A DNA stretch of 64,000 nt from Porpolomopsis calyptriformis (taxonomy: Eukaryota > Basidiomycota > Agaricomycetes > Agaricales > Hygrophoraceae), in the NCBI GenBank assembly GCA_951640195.1, contig OX621174.1, positions 186,001 through 250,000 of the forward strand. Direction: 5' to 3'. Numbering within the stretch: position 1 is the stretch's first letter; each line of letters begins with the position of its first letter. The translations under genes and the position numbers were made by a program. Under the pieces are notes generated by a model that was not told the origin of the DNA, did not search any database, and saw only the letters and a list, made by a program, of their open reading frames with translations. Shown piece by piece: positions 10,701 to 21,241 of this stretch.

Positions 10701-11977
10701 TCCGAGTCATCCTCTCTTTAGCTGCTCAACTCGACTGGGAAATCCACCAGGTAGATATCAAGAGTGCTTACCTCAATGCCCCACTGAAGGAGGAGGTCTA
10801 TATGTGGCCTCCGAAAGGAGTTCTGAAACCCGGAGAGGAAGGGAAGGTCTGTCATCTGCTGAAAGCGATGTATGGACTAAAACAGGCCGGGCACGAATGG
10901 TATGAAACACTTTCTGCAGTGTTCTACAAGCTCGGATACCAACGATCAAGCGTGGACCACTCTGTATTCTTCAAACGCAATGCCCACGAATCTGTCATTG
11001 TTGCTGTAGCCACAGATGACATGGCCATTGCCGGGTCATCTATTCGAGCCGTAAACGGATTCAAACGAGGACTTCGAACCCACTTCGAGATTGCAGATAT
11101 GGGAGATATCCACTGGTTCCTAGGATTCGAGATAAGAAGGGACAGAGCAACCAGGACCATCTCTATCAACCAACGAGCCTATATAGAGGCAATGGCAACA
11201 AGGTTTGGACTATCAGATGCCAAACCTGTAAATCTCCCGGCTCTGCCTGGTCAGGTGCTATCTGGAGATCAATCACCTGTTACACCACATCAGATAAGTG
11301 AGATGCAGGATGTACCTTATGCCGAGGCTATAGGTCATGTTCTCTGGCCGGTTATGATATCCCGGCCGGATGCGATATTTCAAGTTGGGCAGCTTGCCCA
11401 ATTCGTTAAAAACCCGGGAATGGCACACTGGGAGGCCTTAAAATGCCTCATTATATACCTCAACTCAACGAAAGACCTATGGCTAGTCTTGGGTGGGGGT
11501 GAACGGTCAGACCCGGTGATATACACTGATGCCGACTGGGGATCCCAGTCGGATAGACACTCAATATCCGGATATGTGATGCGGATGGGAGAAGGGACTG
11601 TCACATGGAGCTCGAAGAAGCAGCCTATCGTGGCCCTCTCAAGTACGGAATCTGAGTACATCGGGCAAACCCATGCCCTGAAGGAACTATTATGGGTACG
11701 ACAATTTTTGGGAGAACTCATCTCAAAATTCACGAACCCGACTACCCTCTATTCGGATAACCAAGGCGCGATCGCCCTCGCGAAGAACAACAAGTTCCAT
11801 GCTCGATCCAAGCACATCGACATCCGATATCATTTCATCAGGGAATCGGTAACAAACAAGGACGTCGAAATCATCTATGTCCCTACCTCCGAAAACATCG
11901 CCGACATCTTCACGAAAGCCCTCCCAGCTCCAAAGTTTATGTACTTCCGCGACAAGCTAGGACTACGTTGTGATTGA
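7697..11977 (+). pseudogene. copia Gag-Pol polyprotein, three in-frame stops
   Basis: A single frame of 1,427 codons from ATG 7,697 to TGA 11,975-11,977. In order it shows a UBN2-type Gag, a zinc knuckle (CYNCQKVGHLKATC, from 8,513), aspartic protease (ILDSGASRHF, Asp at 8,741), GAG-pre-integrase HHCC (HRKLGH and CEPC), integrase D-D35-E (Asp 9,338, Asp 9,530, Glu 9,638 in DGVSERG), reverse transcriptase (YGLKQAGHEW and ATDDMAIAG, where most copia elements have YVDD), and RNase H (YTDADW, SSTESEY, YSDNQGA, HIDIRYHFIRE). Stops at TAG 8,108, TGA 9,050 and TGA 9,305 sit where relatives have Gln, Arg and Arg. No frameshift is seen, so the copy decayed only by C-to-T substitutions. Confidence 0.95.
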
Positions 11978-11984
11978 GGGGGAG
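11976..11984 (+). other. polypurine tract
   Basis: GAGGGGGAG immediately before the 3' LTR, the primer for plus-strand synthesis. The polyprotein stop codon TGA (11,975-11,977) overlaps its first two bases. Confidence 0.9.
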
Positions 11985-12096
11985 TGTTGGGATATGTACA
12001 ATCACGACACCATTGATACAAATGTACGCGCGTATCGATTATGTAATCTTTAGTATTTTCCTTAATCCGACATTTTTCATCCAACCAACTTCATCA
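11985..12096 (+). repeat. copia 3' LTR
   Basis: 112 bp matching the 5' LTR except at 12,032 and 12,083. Followed by TCAAA, the target-site duplication. Confidence 0.96.
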
Positions 12097-12101
12097 TCAA
12101 A

Positions 12102-13377
12102 GACATTCATTTACTACTGCAATACAGGAATCTTTTCTATGTCAACTACCTCAAGACTTATTCTTCTACAGTGGAATGCATTAGATACTACAACCAAAAA
12201 GGTATATATACTCTTGTTTTCACACCACTGTGCTGAGTTTTCAACATGTTTAGAAGTATAAGACCCTCAGTAAAGCAAGGAAAAAGGCACTATGATACCT
12301 ACCTGTTATCTTATTTTCAAGGTTGGAGAAAGGATGCAATACCTAATAGAGGACTTTGTAGTAGGGATTTTATGCTATATTAGATATGATAAACTAACTT
12401 GGAATTCAGTATGTAGTATTTGGAGAGGGCTTTCACTTCTTACAACTTTGTAGGGGTTTGCTATATGGGCTGCTAAAGAGGAAGGGGCTGACAGTTTTAA
12501 TTTAGGCTTAGAGCTAGTACTTTAGCTAGTTACAAAGACAATAAATACTTTAAATTTTGTTTCTTTCTCATTTTTCATATTAATCACTCAAATTAATCAA
12601 AGCAAGACAAGGTGTATATAATACAAAGAAAGTGGCTAATAGATATACAAAAGAACATAATAGTAGATATATACTATAAAAATGAAGTAGTCAAAGAAGC
12701 AAAGGGTATAAATGAGGACAAAGATAAGTCTACCACCAAATCTAGTTACCTCCTACTACTTCCTGTACCTTATTGGTATCTTCCTAGTCCTGATCCTCAT
12801 TCCAACAACAATACTCCAGTCTTCATCAGACAATTGAGGGTCTTGTACCAGGTTAACAACTTTGACCTAATCTTACTCAATAGTATTGGGATCAGCAAAT
12901 TGAGCCAACTGTTAATGAGTACCATAAGTCAAATAGTAGTACAGGTCCCTGTGCCCTGATTTACCCTAAATAATTCATAGAGATTGATAATACTAATAAA
13001 AAGGAGGGAGAATTGCTCACATCAAGCCTAGTCTTTAGTTAATATCTGCTGAGGGTTATACCCCTAGTAACCATGGCTGTTGAATCTGAAACAGATAAGC
13101 AATAAAATCAAAAGCAAGAGCTTAGCACCTACTGGAGACCTCCTTGACAGTACTACACTTGATATTGGTTGAATTCTAAGTCTAGTTGAAAACTCAGTTG
13201 CCACTTTTGGCCACTTCAGTATTATAGGTGATATCCCCCCAAGGTCGGGGTTACACTGGGGTTTTGGTAGTGTTTTAAAAAGGGGGTCAAAAACAGAGTA
13301 AAAACCAAGAAGTGAAAAAGGGTATATATATTAACTCAAAACCAAGGAACAAAAGTCAATATAGTAGGGACAATAAT
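12102..13377. other. AT-rich spacer, no gene seen
   Basis: Continues the sequence interrupted by the copia element. Short open frames (for example 12,612-12,959) have AT-driven composition and no recognisable motif. A TATATATA run lies at 13,321-13,330. Confidence 0.4.
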
Positions 13378-13439
13378 GAAAATGAGGATAGGTAGTGCAC
13401 ATCAGACCAGTCCAATGTGTGCTACCTATTCTCATTTTC
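13378..13439. repeat. 62-bp inverted repeat containing the 22-bp palindrome
   Basis: The arms GAAAATGAGGATAGGTAG and its near reverse complement CTACCTATTCTCATTTTC flank the core CACATCAGACCAGTCCAATG at 13,398. It is the largest member of a palindrome family with further copies at 13,550, 15,328, 15,410, 15,490, 15,566 and 15,700. Confidence 0.7.
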
Positions 13440-14123
13440 ACCTAGTTGTTTACTTTCATTTTCAGTTGTGGTTTAAACACTATACCTACCTATACAAGTA
13501 GTCTCTGATTTAGTTAGGAGACTATAACTAAGATCTCAAATCCTCATATACATTAGACATGTCTGATGTGTACTACAAATCTCAGTTAGAGATATTGCAA
13601 TCATGCTCTAGTTAGATATTCAATAAGGGTATTAGTATAAGTAGGTTCTTAGTTGTATTAGGCTAATTAATCTTAGTTAGAAGTATTATACTAGTAACTT
13701 AAATTAACTTGAATTGACTTAATGAATATTATTTATAAGGAAAGATAGGCATGAATTAAAAAACAAACTAAGATTATATAAAGAGCATATACAACAGAGA
13801 TATGAATGAATTAAAAAAACTAAGATAAAAGTAAAATTATTATTCCCCTTCAGCATCTTTCTCAGGCTGATCCTCAGAGACTGGGTATCCTTAGCAAAGA
13901 GAGTGGAGTCTTCAGTGTTAAGGGTGGGAGGAAGAATGGGAGGGAGGGGGATATTGAGAGGGGGAGGAGGGGTGATAGAGGAGGAGGTGATAGTAGTAGT
14001 GGAGTGAGGGGGAGGGGGAGGGGGAGTTAGGGCAGGGATAGAAGTAGGGATGAGGGCAGAGGTGGAGGAGAGAAGGGAGAGAGGGGCAGACTAGGTAATG
14101 GGGGGCTCAGAGTGGGGGCTATG

Positions 14124-14960
14124 CTATAGAGGAATGTAGTCCTGGTGTAGGGAAATGCTATCATCAAGAGAGGAGAGAGCAGTGAGGAGCTGCTCCCCCC
14201 TCCTCTTGGCCTAGTACTAGAATGTGCAGACCTCCATAATGAGGGTGTGGACCTCAATGAGAATCTTCATCAGGAGTTGTTCAACTTCTGACAGACAGAT
14301 CACAGGGGTGGAGGCAGATATATAGACCTTGGGGATGAGAGCCCTGACCTGCTTCTTCTTGGCAGGGTAAGGGGGCTCCTTATTGTTATTGTTGCTGTTG
14401 CTGTTATCATTATCATTGTCATCTTCAGTGGCATTATCTAACTTGGGGATGCATTGCACTTTAGCATGGATGCATATACAGTAGGCAGTGCTATGGCTTG
14501 TAGATAGGGGTGCAATGTATATAAGTATAAGTTTCATGCATCTCTTGCATACAATAGACCTAGATAGAATTAAAATAAAATAAAATGTTAGTAAAAAAGG
14601 GAGAGGGGGATGGGGCACTTATATGTTATACTACTATTTCATTCCTTTTGAGGAGGCAGTGGAGGGGTTGGAGGGGGGTCCATAGCTATACTAGCATGCA
14701 CCCTTGGGCTTCTAGCCACCCTGTGCCACCTCACGTTCATAAGCCTGCACTCTCCTCTGGGTCTCAGTGTGTTGGTGGGCCTCTGTATACTTGTGTTCCT
14801 CAACATGTCTCTTCTCCTCAGCTTTACATTCTCACTGTTGGCAGCACTCCTCTTCTTCTTCTCAATGCTTCCATTCATGTTCCTCAGCCTCAAGTTATCA
14901 GGCAGCTTTGAGTTTCTTCTTGAGTTCAGCTATTTGGGCCTCAAGCTCACTTAATGACAT
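14124..14960 (-). pseudogene. decayed zinc-cluster-like coiled-coil gene
   Basis: On the minus strand ATG at 14,960 opens MSLSELEAQIAELKKKLKAA, then a Glu/His-rich helix (EEKRHVEEHKYTEAHQHTE). Stops TGA, TAA, TGA, TGA, TAG and TAG interrupt one frame and all fit C-to-T change. After a probable intron near 14,550-14,630 (acceptor TATCTAG) a Cys pattern KRCMKL..., CICIHAKVQC resembles the C-X2-C...C-X6-C zinc clusters in basidiomycete transposon-associated proteins. An Asp/Asn run and KKKQVRAL follow, then SEVEQLLMKILIEV and EQLLTALSSLDDSI. Similar architectures (coiled coil, zinc cluster, Asp-rich spacer, C-terminal helix) are common next to Tnp2 elements. Function is not established. Confidence 0.45.
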
Positions 14961-15327
14961 TGCTTCAGTTGTAACAAAGGGGAGTGGGTAGTGGGTGGGT
15001 GGGGTGAAAGAAATGAGAGTAATGAAGAGAGAGAGAGACAAGAGCAATCTCTCTCTTATAATGTAATAAATTGAAACTCAGACAGGCATGTGTTGAGTAC
15101 AAACAGGGGACAAATAGATGAAAAAGGCAAGTTAGCTACAAAGTGGCTCAGAAAGGTGGTGGCAGTATAGATAACCCAAATTAGGGAATATTACCAAATA
15201 TAGAATTTAATTACCACAACTGATAAGATAAGATTTGAAAGGCAAAGTCTGAGTGACAGAGAATGAGAGCAGAGAGCAGAGAGTGGAGATGAAGACAAGA
15301 TGATATATAAGGAAACAGAGAGTGGGA

Positions 15328-15721
15328 GTACACATTGGACAAGTACAATGTACACAACATATCTAAGAAACAGAGCAGAGTGATGTAGAGTAAATGGAGA
15401 ATGGTTATACACATTGGACCTGTAGGATATGTGTTACAAATGTGAGAATAACCATTGCTCATCTAACATGGGATTAGAGGTAGGTGCTGCACATCAGACT
15501 AGTCTAATGTGCACTACCAATGTGAGAATCCATTAGCCATCTAACATAGGATTAGAGGTGAGTGCCATATATCAGACCAGTCCAATGTGCGCTACAAATG
15601 TGAGAATCTATTGGCCATCTAACATAGGATTGGAGGTAGGTGCGCTAATAATGTTCAAATAGCATTACTTATGCAACCCATAATTACAACTACATGCCAC
15701 ACATCAGACTGGTCTGATATG
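15328..15721. repeat. cluster of palindromes and a 78-bp tandem repeat
   Basis: Two full 78-bp units lie at 15,461-15,538 and 15,539-15,616, with a partial unit to about 15,650 and a partial unit before. Each starts ATCTAACAT(A/G)GGATT and carries one copy of the palindrome with core AGACYRGTCYRATGTG. More palindromes lie at 15,328, 15,410 and 15,700 outside the units. No coding function. Confidence 0.75.
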
Positions 15722-15739
15722 CACTATCAATGTTCAAAT

Positions 15740-18519
15740 AGATGGAGATAAAGTCAACTCTGAGCTAGAAGAACCCCTCATTACAAATCAATATGTACTT
15801 GAGGAGATGTACAAGGAACTGAGAGATATGTTGGGTCCTAGGCATGATACTAACCTGTAGAGGATAAGTGAGTTTGCACCTTCATTGATGAGTGAACAGC
15901 TTAGCTAACTGTATTCTATAGGAAATAGTATCATCACTGATAGAGACTGAGACAACATCCATGCATTTAAGCTCAAGATGTTTGGCAACATACCTCAGCA
16001 CACCTTCAATCAAGTCTGTTATATGTTCCAACACAAATGTGATATTGATTCAGAGTGGGTCATGATCTGTTGAATCACAATCCTGGCTGGTATAGAACCC
16101 ATCAAGATTGATTGCTGTGTGAACTTCTGTATTGCTTACACAGGCAAGTATAAGCTATGCAAAGACTATCCATTTTGCCATGAGGATTAATATACCTGCA
16201 ATTGCAAGCCTCGTCAAATCTTCTCATACATCCCAGTGATCCCCCAGCTCCAAAGCTTTTACCAGAGCAAATCCATGATCAACACACTCTCATATCAATA
16301 TAGATATCACTACCAACCTAATAGAATTGGTGATATTTTTAACTCTACCCACTATCGTCAGCTTTTGAATCACAAAGTTGTGATTGATGGCATGGAATAA
16401 CCATATAATTTTTTTTCAGATAGACATGATATTGCTCTCATGCTCTCAGTTGATGGGTATCTTGTTTTCAACTGATGAAGGAATGGTCCCTCTGCGATGC
16501 CCATTCTTCTTGTGAACTATAACCTCCCACCAGAGATTTGCAACTATTGCGAGAATCTCCTCTGCTTAGGCATTATCCATAAACCCAAGGACCTTGCTTC
16601 TTACATGGTGCCTTTTGATGATGAATGTGCATAGCTTGCAATGGGTGTTCAAACATTTGATGCAAGCAATCAAAGTCTTTTTCCATTATGCATATACATG
16701 ATCCTCAAACACAGTGACATTGTGGCAATTGAGAAGATGTTAGGGTTGAGGGGGCATAACGCCAATTGCCTATGTCAGTCCTACACAATAAAAGGTGTCA
16801 GGGATATCTCAGGTGGAGGTAAGATTTACTATGTCCCACTCACTACTCCTGATAGTGATCATCTAGGATGCCAATCCATGGATGCCCACTTACTTCCACT
16901 ATGTACACACAACCTCCAAATCTTAGCTCTTCAAAGATGGGAATCTGCAACTACAAATCCTAGCAGAGAGGCCATCGGAAAGTAACATGGCATCCAATAT
17001 CTACCTGTCTTACAATAGGTATCCTCAATTGACTATGCATCATCATTTCTGTGGGAATAGCTTCACATTTTCTGTGAGAATGTCATACCTAATCTCAAGA
17101 AACTCTGGTGCAGCAAGTTCAAGGGCCTGGATGCCAGAACAGAAGACTATGTGATCCCAGAACACATCTGGGAACAGATTGGCAAGGAAACTGCCAAATC
17201 TGTTTAAGAAATCCCATCTTCATATGTTTATGTCCTTGCTGACATTCACAAGGATTCTGGTTACTACACAGCTGAGGCTTGGGCCTTCTGGTTTATGTAT
17301 ATTGTGCCAATTATATGTGTCTACTAGTTAAAATCATGAAGAAAACTTTGCAATTTGAACTCACACTCAAAGAAATCAATGCGATGGAGATTGACATTAT
17401 CAGTTGGGTTGAATAGTATGAAGAGTATATTACCCTGTTCTACTTCCTAGATATATTCATACTGTTCCCAGGTACTACTACCAATATCAAGAACATTGTC
17501 TCCTAGTCTGTGTCCTTACAATACACAGACTGCTCTATATCCCAAATGATATCCATGTAGCTGGCCCTTCATGGTCCACATGGACCTTTCCAACAGAATA
17601 GTTTTGCAGCATCCTACAAGCAAGCCTACACTCTTAAACTAATCCATTAGCAAATCTGGATAAATGCACACTCTGCATGGCCTACCTTGGACAATTAGCT
17701 ATCAAGTATGATCTTTATGAAGAACTCTCAAGCTTTAAAGGGCAACAATCAGATCAGTTAAGACAAGGCAATCGAACTTATCTTGAGTGTATGTTTAAAT
17801 TTCCATTCTTTAGACTATTCTAATTTTATCTACAGATCCAGATCATGTTTTTTGAATGCCCTGCATCAAGAACTACTGGCCTAATGATGATCTGCACAGG
17901 AGAATTATCAAATATTTCTCCACCCTCCTTAGGCATCAACAAGATGCTGTTTCTGTGCGCCTCTATATAATACCTATGTGGGGTAGGATGTGTATCTGTT
18001 ATAGAGGTGACTTGGTCAGAGCCACATTTTGGCTGTAGAAATTATCAAGGCATGGTTAGTCTTATTGGAATAACTCATACATTCAGGTGCGTGAATGTAT
18101 TCAGCAATCCCAATGCTAATTGATCATTTCTAATTACATAGTTTGATATCACTTTCATTAGAGAACATGGTGAAGAAGTGAATACAATCAACTATAGAGT
18201 TTTGGAATGGATCCTGGTGTGTCATTTGGGGACAGAGAGTGTTTGGGGTAACCTTCAGGGTGGGATCCAAATCCTAGCACTTATTACACCCTGGAGAATA
18301 GAAGGCAGGGATGCAGCCTGGATAGTGATGAACTTTACACACAAATTAGCACCCATTGTTACTGATATTAGGAACATCCATGGTGCTGTGGGCTGGGTGT
18401 TAACCAGGGGCAGATGGGGTATCATCGACCAGAATGTGGGACTTGCAAGGGGCACGTTTGTCACTGACAATGCGCAGAATTTGGACTCAGACTCAGAGAT
18501 CTCAGGGGAGGATGAGTAA
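15740..18519 (+). pseudogene. decayed Tnp2-type (Plavaka/CACTA superfamily) transposase
   Basis: Translated fragments follow the order of basidiomycete Tnp2 transposases: FKLKMFGNIPQHTFNQVCYM, IDCCVNFCIAYTGKYKLC, FYQSKSMINTLSYQYRYHY, RHDIALMLSVDGYLVF, NGPSAMPILLVNYNLPPEI, GIIHKPKDLASYMVPFDDEC, MLGLRGHNANC, GGGKIYYVPL, KFKGLDARTEDYVIPEHIWE, LLYIPNDIHVAGPSWSTWTF, and the tail HGAVGWVLTRGRWGIIDQNV ending at TAA 18,517. Many stops and frame changes, several fitting C-to-T, leave no usable enzyme. The family cuts and pastes DNA via terminal repeats; those were not identified here. Confidence 0.8.
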
Positions 18520-18650
18520 ATACATTAATAGATAGGTTTCATTTGGTCATCCAATCCTATGTGCACCATTCAAACCACCAACTTGAATTCAGTGAGGTAG
18601 TCAATGAATCAAAGTAACCACAAAAATATATATCTTCTTTTCAGTGATTA

Positions 18651-18761
18651 AGTGACTGAGTCACTAAAAAGAAGTGCCAACGGACACTCACTGAATACTC
18701 ATGAGTGCAGAATATAGTGACTTAGTCACTACTTTTTGCCTTAACAGTGACAAAATCACTA
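18651..18761. repeat. three 15-bp palindromes behind the transposase
   Basis: AGTGACTGAGTCACT at 18,651, AGTGACTTAGTCACT at 18,716 and AGTGACAAAATCACT at 18,747. They follow the transposase remnant by 130-240 bp and could be subterminal transposase-binding repeats. Confidence 0.6.
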
Positions 18762-18964
18762 CTTTACATTGATTTTACTTCCTATAGTATTCTGCTTAAG
18801 CATCTTCACTCTCATTCACTCATCCTTCTACTCTACTCTCACCATTCATTAAATCATTAATCATGATTGGGTACTCACCTCCATGCTTGTTTACTACTGT
18901 CTTTCACTCATTGATCCTTCAGTTCTAACTGACAGTTATAGGCATTCATATCATTTTTCTTCCC

Positions 18965-19375
18965 TCAACCAAAACCAAAGAAAGTAATCACCTCAAAGGG
19001 GAGATGTGGCTCCCTTGCACTTGGACAAGAAGCACCTGATGATTTAGAAATGGATACAGAGGTGCAGGATTTGCTTGATGCATGTATGTGACCCCCTTCT
19101 TCTGACTCCTCCTGCACATCAAGAACAATGGGTTTCCTTATGCCCACCTCTACCCAGTCATGGACTAGGCACCACAGCATCAACCAGAAAGACACCAGGG
19201 ACGCTGGCAAGGCGGTGAGAGGTGGAGCCATCTCATTTCTTTTACTTGTATTGTTTTGCTTTGATGGAATAACTTCCATACATGGACAAGTGTATGCCGG
19301 AATTTCTTGATCAGATTTCTCGTTGGGAGGATCAGACAGGTCGTCATCATCGTCATGATAGCACGATTGCGACAT
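18965..19375 (-). CDS. hypothetical protein with acidic N-terminus
   Basis: Open from ATG 19,375 to a stop at 18,965 (136 codons). The N-terminus is acidic (YHDDDDDLSDPPNEKSDQE); one hydrophobic stretch (LPASLVSFWLMLWCLVH) could be a membrane segment; the rest is Ser/Cys-rich. No family recognised. It lies at the border between the transposon-rich region and the sirtuin gene. It may be a fragment of a decayed element. Confidence 0.25.
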   Translation of the reverse strand: MSQSCYHDDDDDLSDPPNEKSDQEIPAYTCPCMEVIPSKQNNTSKRNEMAPPLTALPASLVSFWLMLWCLVHDWVEVGIRKPIVLDVQEESEEGGHIHASSKSCTSVSISKSSGASCPSAREPHLPFEVITFFGFG

Positions 19376-19810
19376 CCTTACGAGTTACTTTCGGAAGGTG
19401 ACTCAGCCCAAGAGCCACTCTTCGCGGGAACGAAAAGAGAAAGTTTATATTCACTGGCGGGGCGAGACTAGGCTACTATAGGGTAGTTCGGCGCGGTGAG
19501 GGACAGGAATTTGGGGTAACGGGATGGGTATGTATCAATCTGATGATAGAGAAGGGGAAGGGTCGGAATGGGGATGGAAACAAACACTGGGGAGATAAGA
19601 CGAACGACAGGGAAGGTCGCAAGAATAAGAATGACGGCATGAAAGCCTGAGAAAGGCGACTGGATAGCTTGCATTCCTGTTCTCGCGCCTGTTCCGGATC
19701 ATTTCGTCGGTGCCTGTGTTCGCGAAACGAGGGTGTGAACTTGGTCGGTCAGAAGACTTGAAAGGGGCAATCATACCAACTAATGAATGGGATGTTGCCA
19801 ACCTGCACAA
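19376..19810. other. intergenic, no gene seen
   Basis: GC content rises sharply here compared with the sequence to the left, marking the edge of the AT-rich compartment. It contains the 3' flank of the sirtuin gene. Confidence 0.4.
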
Positions 19811-21041
19811 TCAATTTTGCGGCCATAGACTCGCGATGTCTGCTTGGACATCGAGCACGTCAGGCAACGTTCGCTCACAATTTCCCAAGAATAAATAATC
19901 TGCTTGATAGTCTTGATCCGACGGATCGAGGTTGAATACGGCTACTTTCCCGCCGTTGTTCTTGACCTGGGATGCGAAGCCAGCCGCAGGGTATACCTTA
20001 AACCACAAAGGTGAAATGATTAAGTAGAACCAATTTTGATCATTGCATACCGTGGATGAGGTTCCGACAGCGATCAATAAGTCACACCAATTCATCTTGC
20101 GAGCAATTTCACCCGTCAGCGGTGGGATTTCCCCAAACCACACGACTTCCGGTCTCAACAAACCACCACACTTGCCATACCTATTAGATCCTGCCCACTC
20201 CTCTCCGCCACATCGGGGCAATGGAGCGGTGGGTGCTTGGCCACCGTCGGAACAAGACTCGAGGGCGGATGAGACGAGGGGCTTGTCAGACCGTCGGGTG
20301 TGCTGGCAAGATTGGCAGCGTGTGACGAAAATGGAGCCATGCATTTCTAACAGATGAGTCGTGCCCTCAGCTTTGATCTCTGAGGGAAGGGATTCGAGAA
20401 CACGCAGAGACAGTGCATCGATGTTCTGAGTGATGTGCCAAGGCGGTGATGCCAATGGGGCGATGCGAGCCAGCAGGGATGGTATGGATAGACAAGCTAG
20501 AGCTCGGTGCGCATCATTTGGCTGGGCACTCAAACACCTGGCCAGAGTCATGCATAGGTGTTGCTTCCGATTCCAATCAACTTACAGAGCTCGTCTTCGA
20601 TGATAAAATTGCCAGACTCGGCTAGGATTTTCTTCGAAGGCCTCGGGTGTAACGTAAGCCATTGGATCCTATAATTTGAAGAGGGTCAAGACGTTGAAAT
20701 TGGCTTCATCTGAAAGCATACATTCTCGCTCCACAACGAGTCTTTCGACCCTCGGTATGTCGGAATGCCTGTTACCAGTGATTGTTTCGGTCAAACTTCC
20801 TTGAAATAACCGGATGCCTACCTGACGGTGCAGATAAGCCAGCACCGGAAAGAATAATGATATTTTTGGACGAGGCAAGGAGTTCTCTAAACAAACCCTT
20901 GTCGTCTGAGGGGCGGGCTCCCGTGCTGTCACTGTCGATATGGTTTTGAACGTTAGTGTCAACATCAACACAGGGGTTGTTGCATACTGCATTGCAAAAA
21001 GAAGAAGAAATGGTAGGGGAATAGGACCCGCACGCACACAC
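19811..21041 (-). CDS. sirtuin, SIRT5-like NAD-dependent protein deacylase
   Basis: Sirtuins remove acyl groups from lysine using NAD+. Exons on the minus strand (about 21,041-20,822, 20,768-20,722, 20,668-20,586, 20,537-20,051, 19,996-19,811) join to IIILSGAGLSAPSG-IPTYRGS, then VTPEAFEENPSRVWQFYHRR, HITQNIDALSLRV, the catalytic-His motif LLEMHGS, zinc Cys pairs CQSC and RCGG...KCGG, LLRPEVVWFGE, VGTSST, and a C-terminus ending ASLWPQN. LRPxVVWFGE and the order are class III (SIRT5) features. All introns are 45-55 bp with GT..AG ends; the last (19,997-20,050) happens to be an open multiple of three. No ATG is in frame in the first recognised exon, so the start lies in a further exon, probably at 21,050-21,230. 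The fold is complete otherwise. Confident on family, not on substrate. Confidence 0.88.
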
Positions 21042-21241
21042 TGATTCGAATGGATCTGTATGAAGGGTGAATGATGATCTATGATGACCTGTGATCGCGG
21101 GATTAGATAGATCTGCAAACGGGTTTTACCGAGGCCCTCGGACACCACCTTTGTCCGTCTTATTGACCGACACCGAGGCTCTACAGCATCAGGCACAGCC
21201 TTCACTCGACACTCGAATTCTGCCATCCGAATACACGTACT

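Larger units (their letters stand above)
7581..12096 (+). mobile_element. nearly complete Ty1/copia LTR retrotransposon
   Basis: The element has identical-length LTRs of 112 bp (7,581-7,692 and 11,985-12,096) that differ at two positions only. The 5-bp target duplication TCAAA lies at 7,576-7,580 and 12,097-12,101. A primer binding site, one long Gag-Pol frame in the copia order (Gag, protease, integrase, reverse transcriptase, RNase H) and a polypurine tract lie between. LTR identity of 110/112 suggests recent insertion. Three in-frame stops mean this copy cannot make the full polyprotein without help. It sits in already decayed sequence. Confidence 0.97.

Noticed and set aside
14127..14257. 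Pro/Ser/Leu-rich frames near 14,030-14,260 as a separate gene
   Set aside because: They read a G/A-rich purine tract on the opposite strand and are low-complexity artefacts.
13378..15721. CRISPR-like array
   Set aside because: Spacing is irregular, the repeats are palindromes in a eukaryotic genome, and no cas genes exist here.
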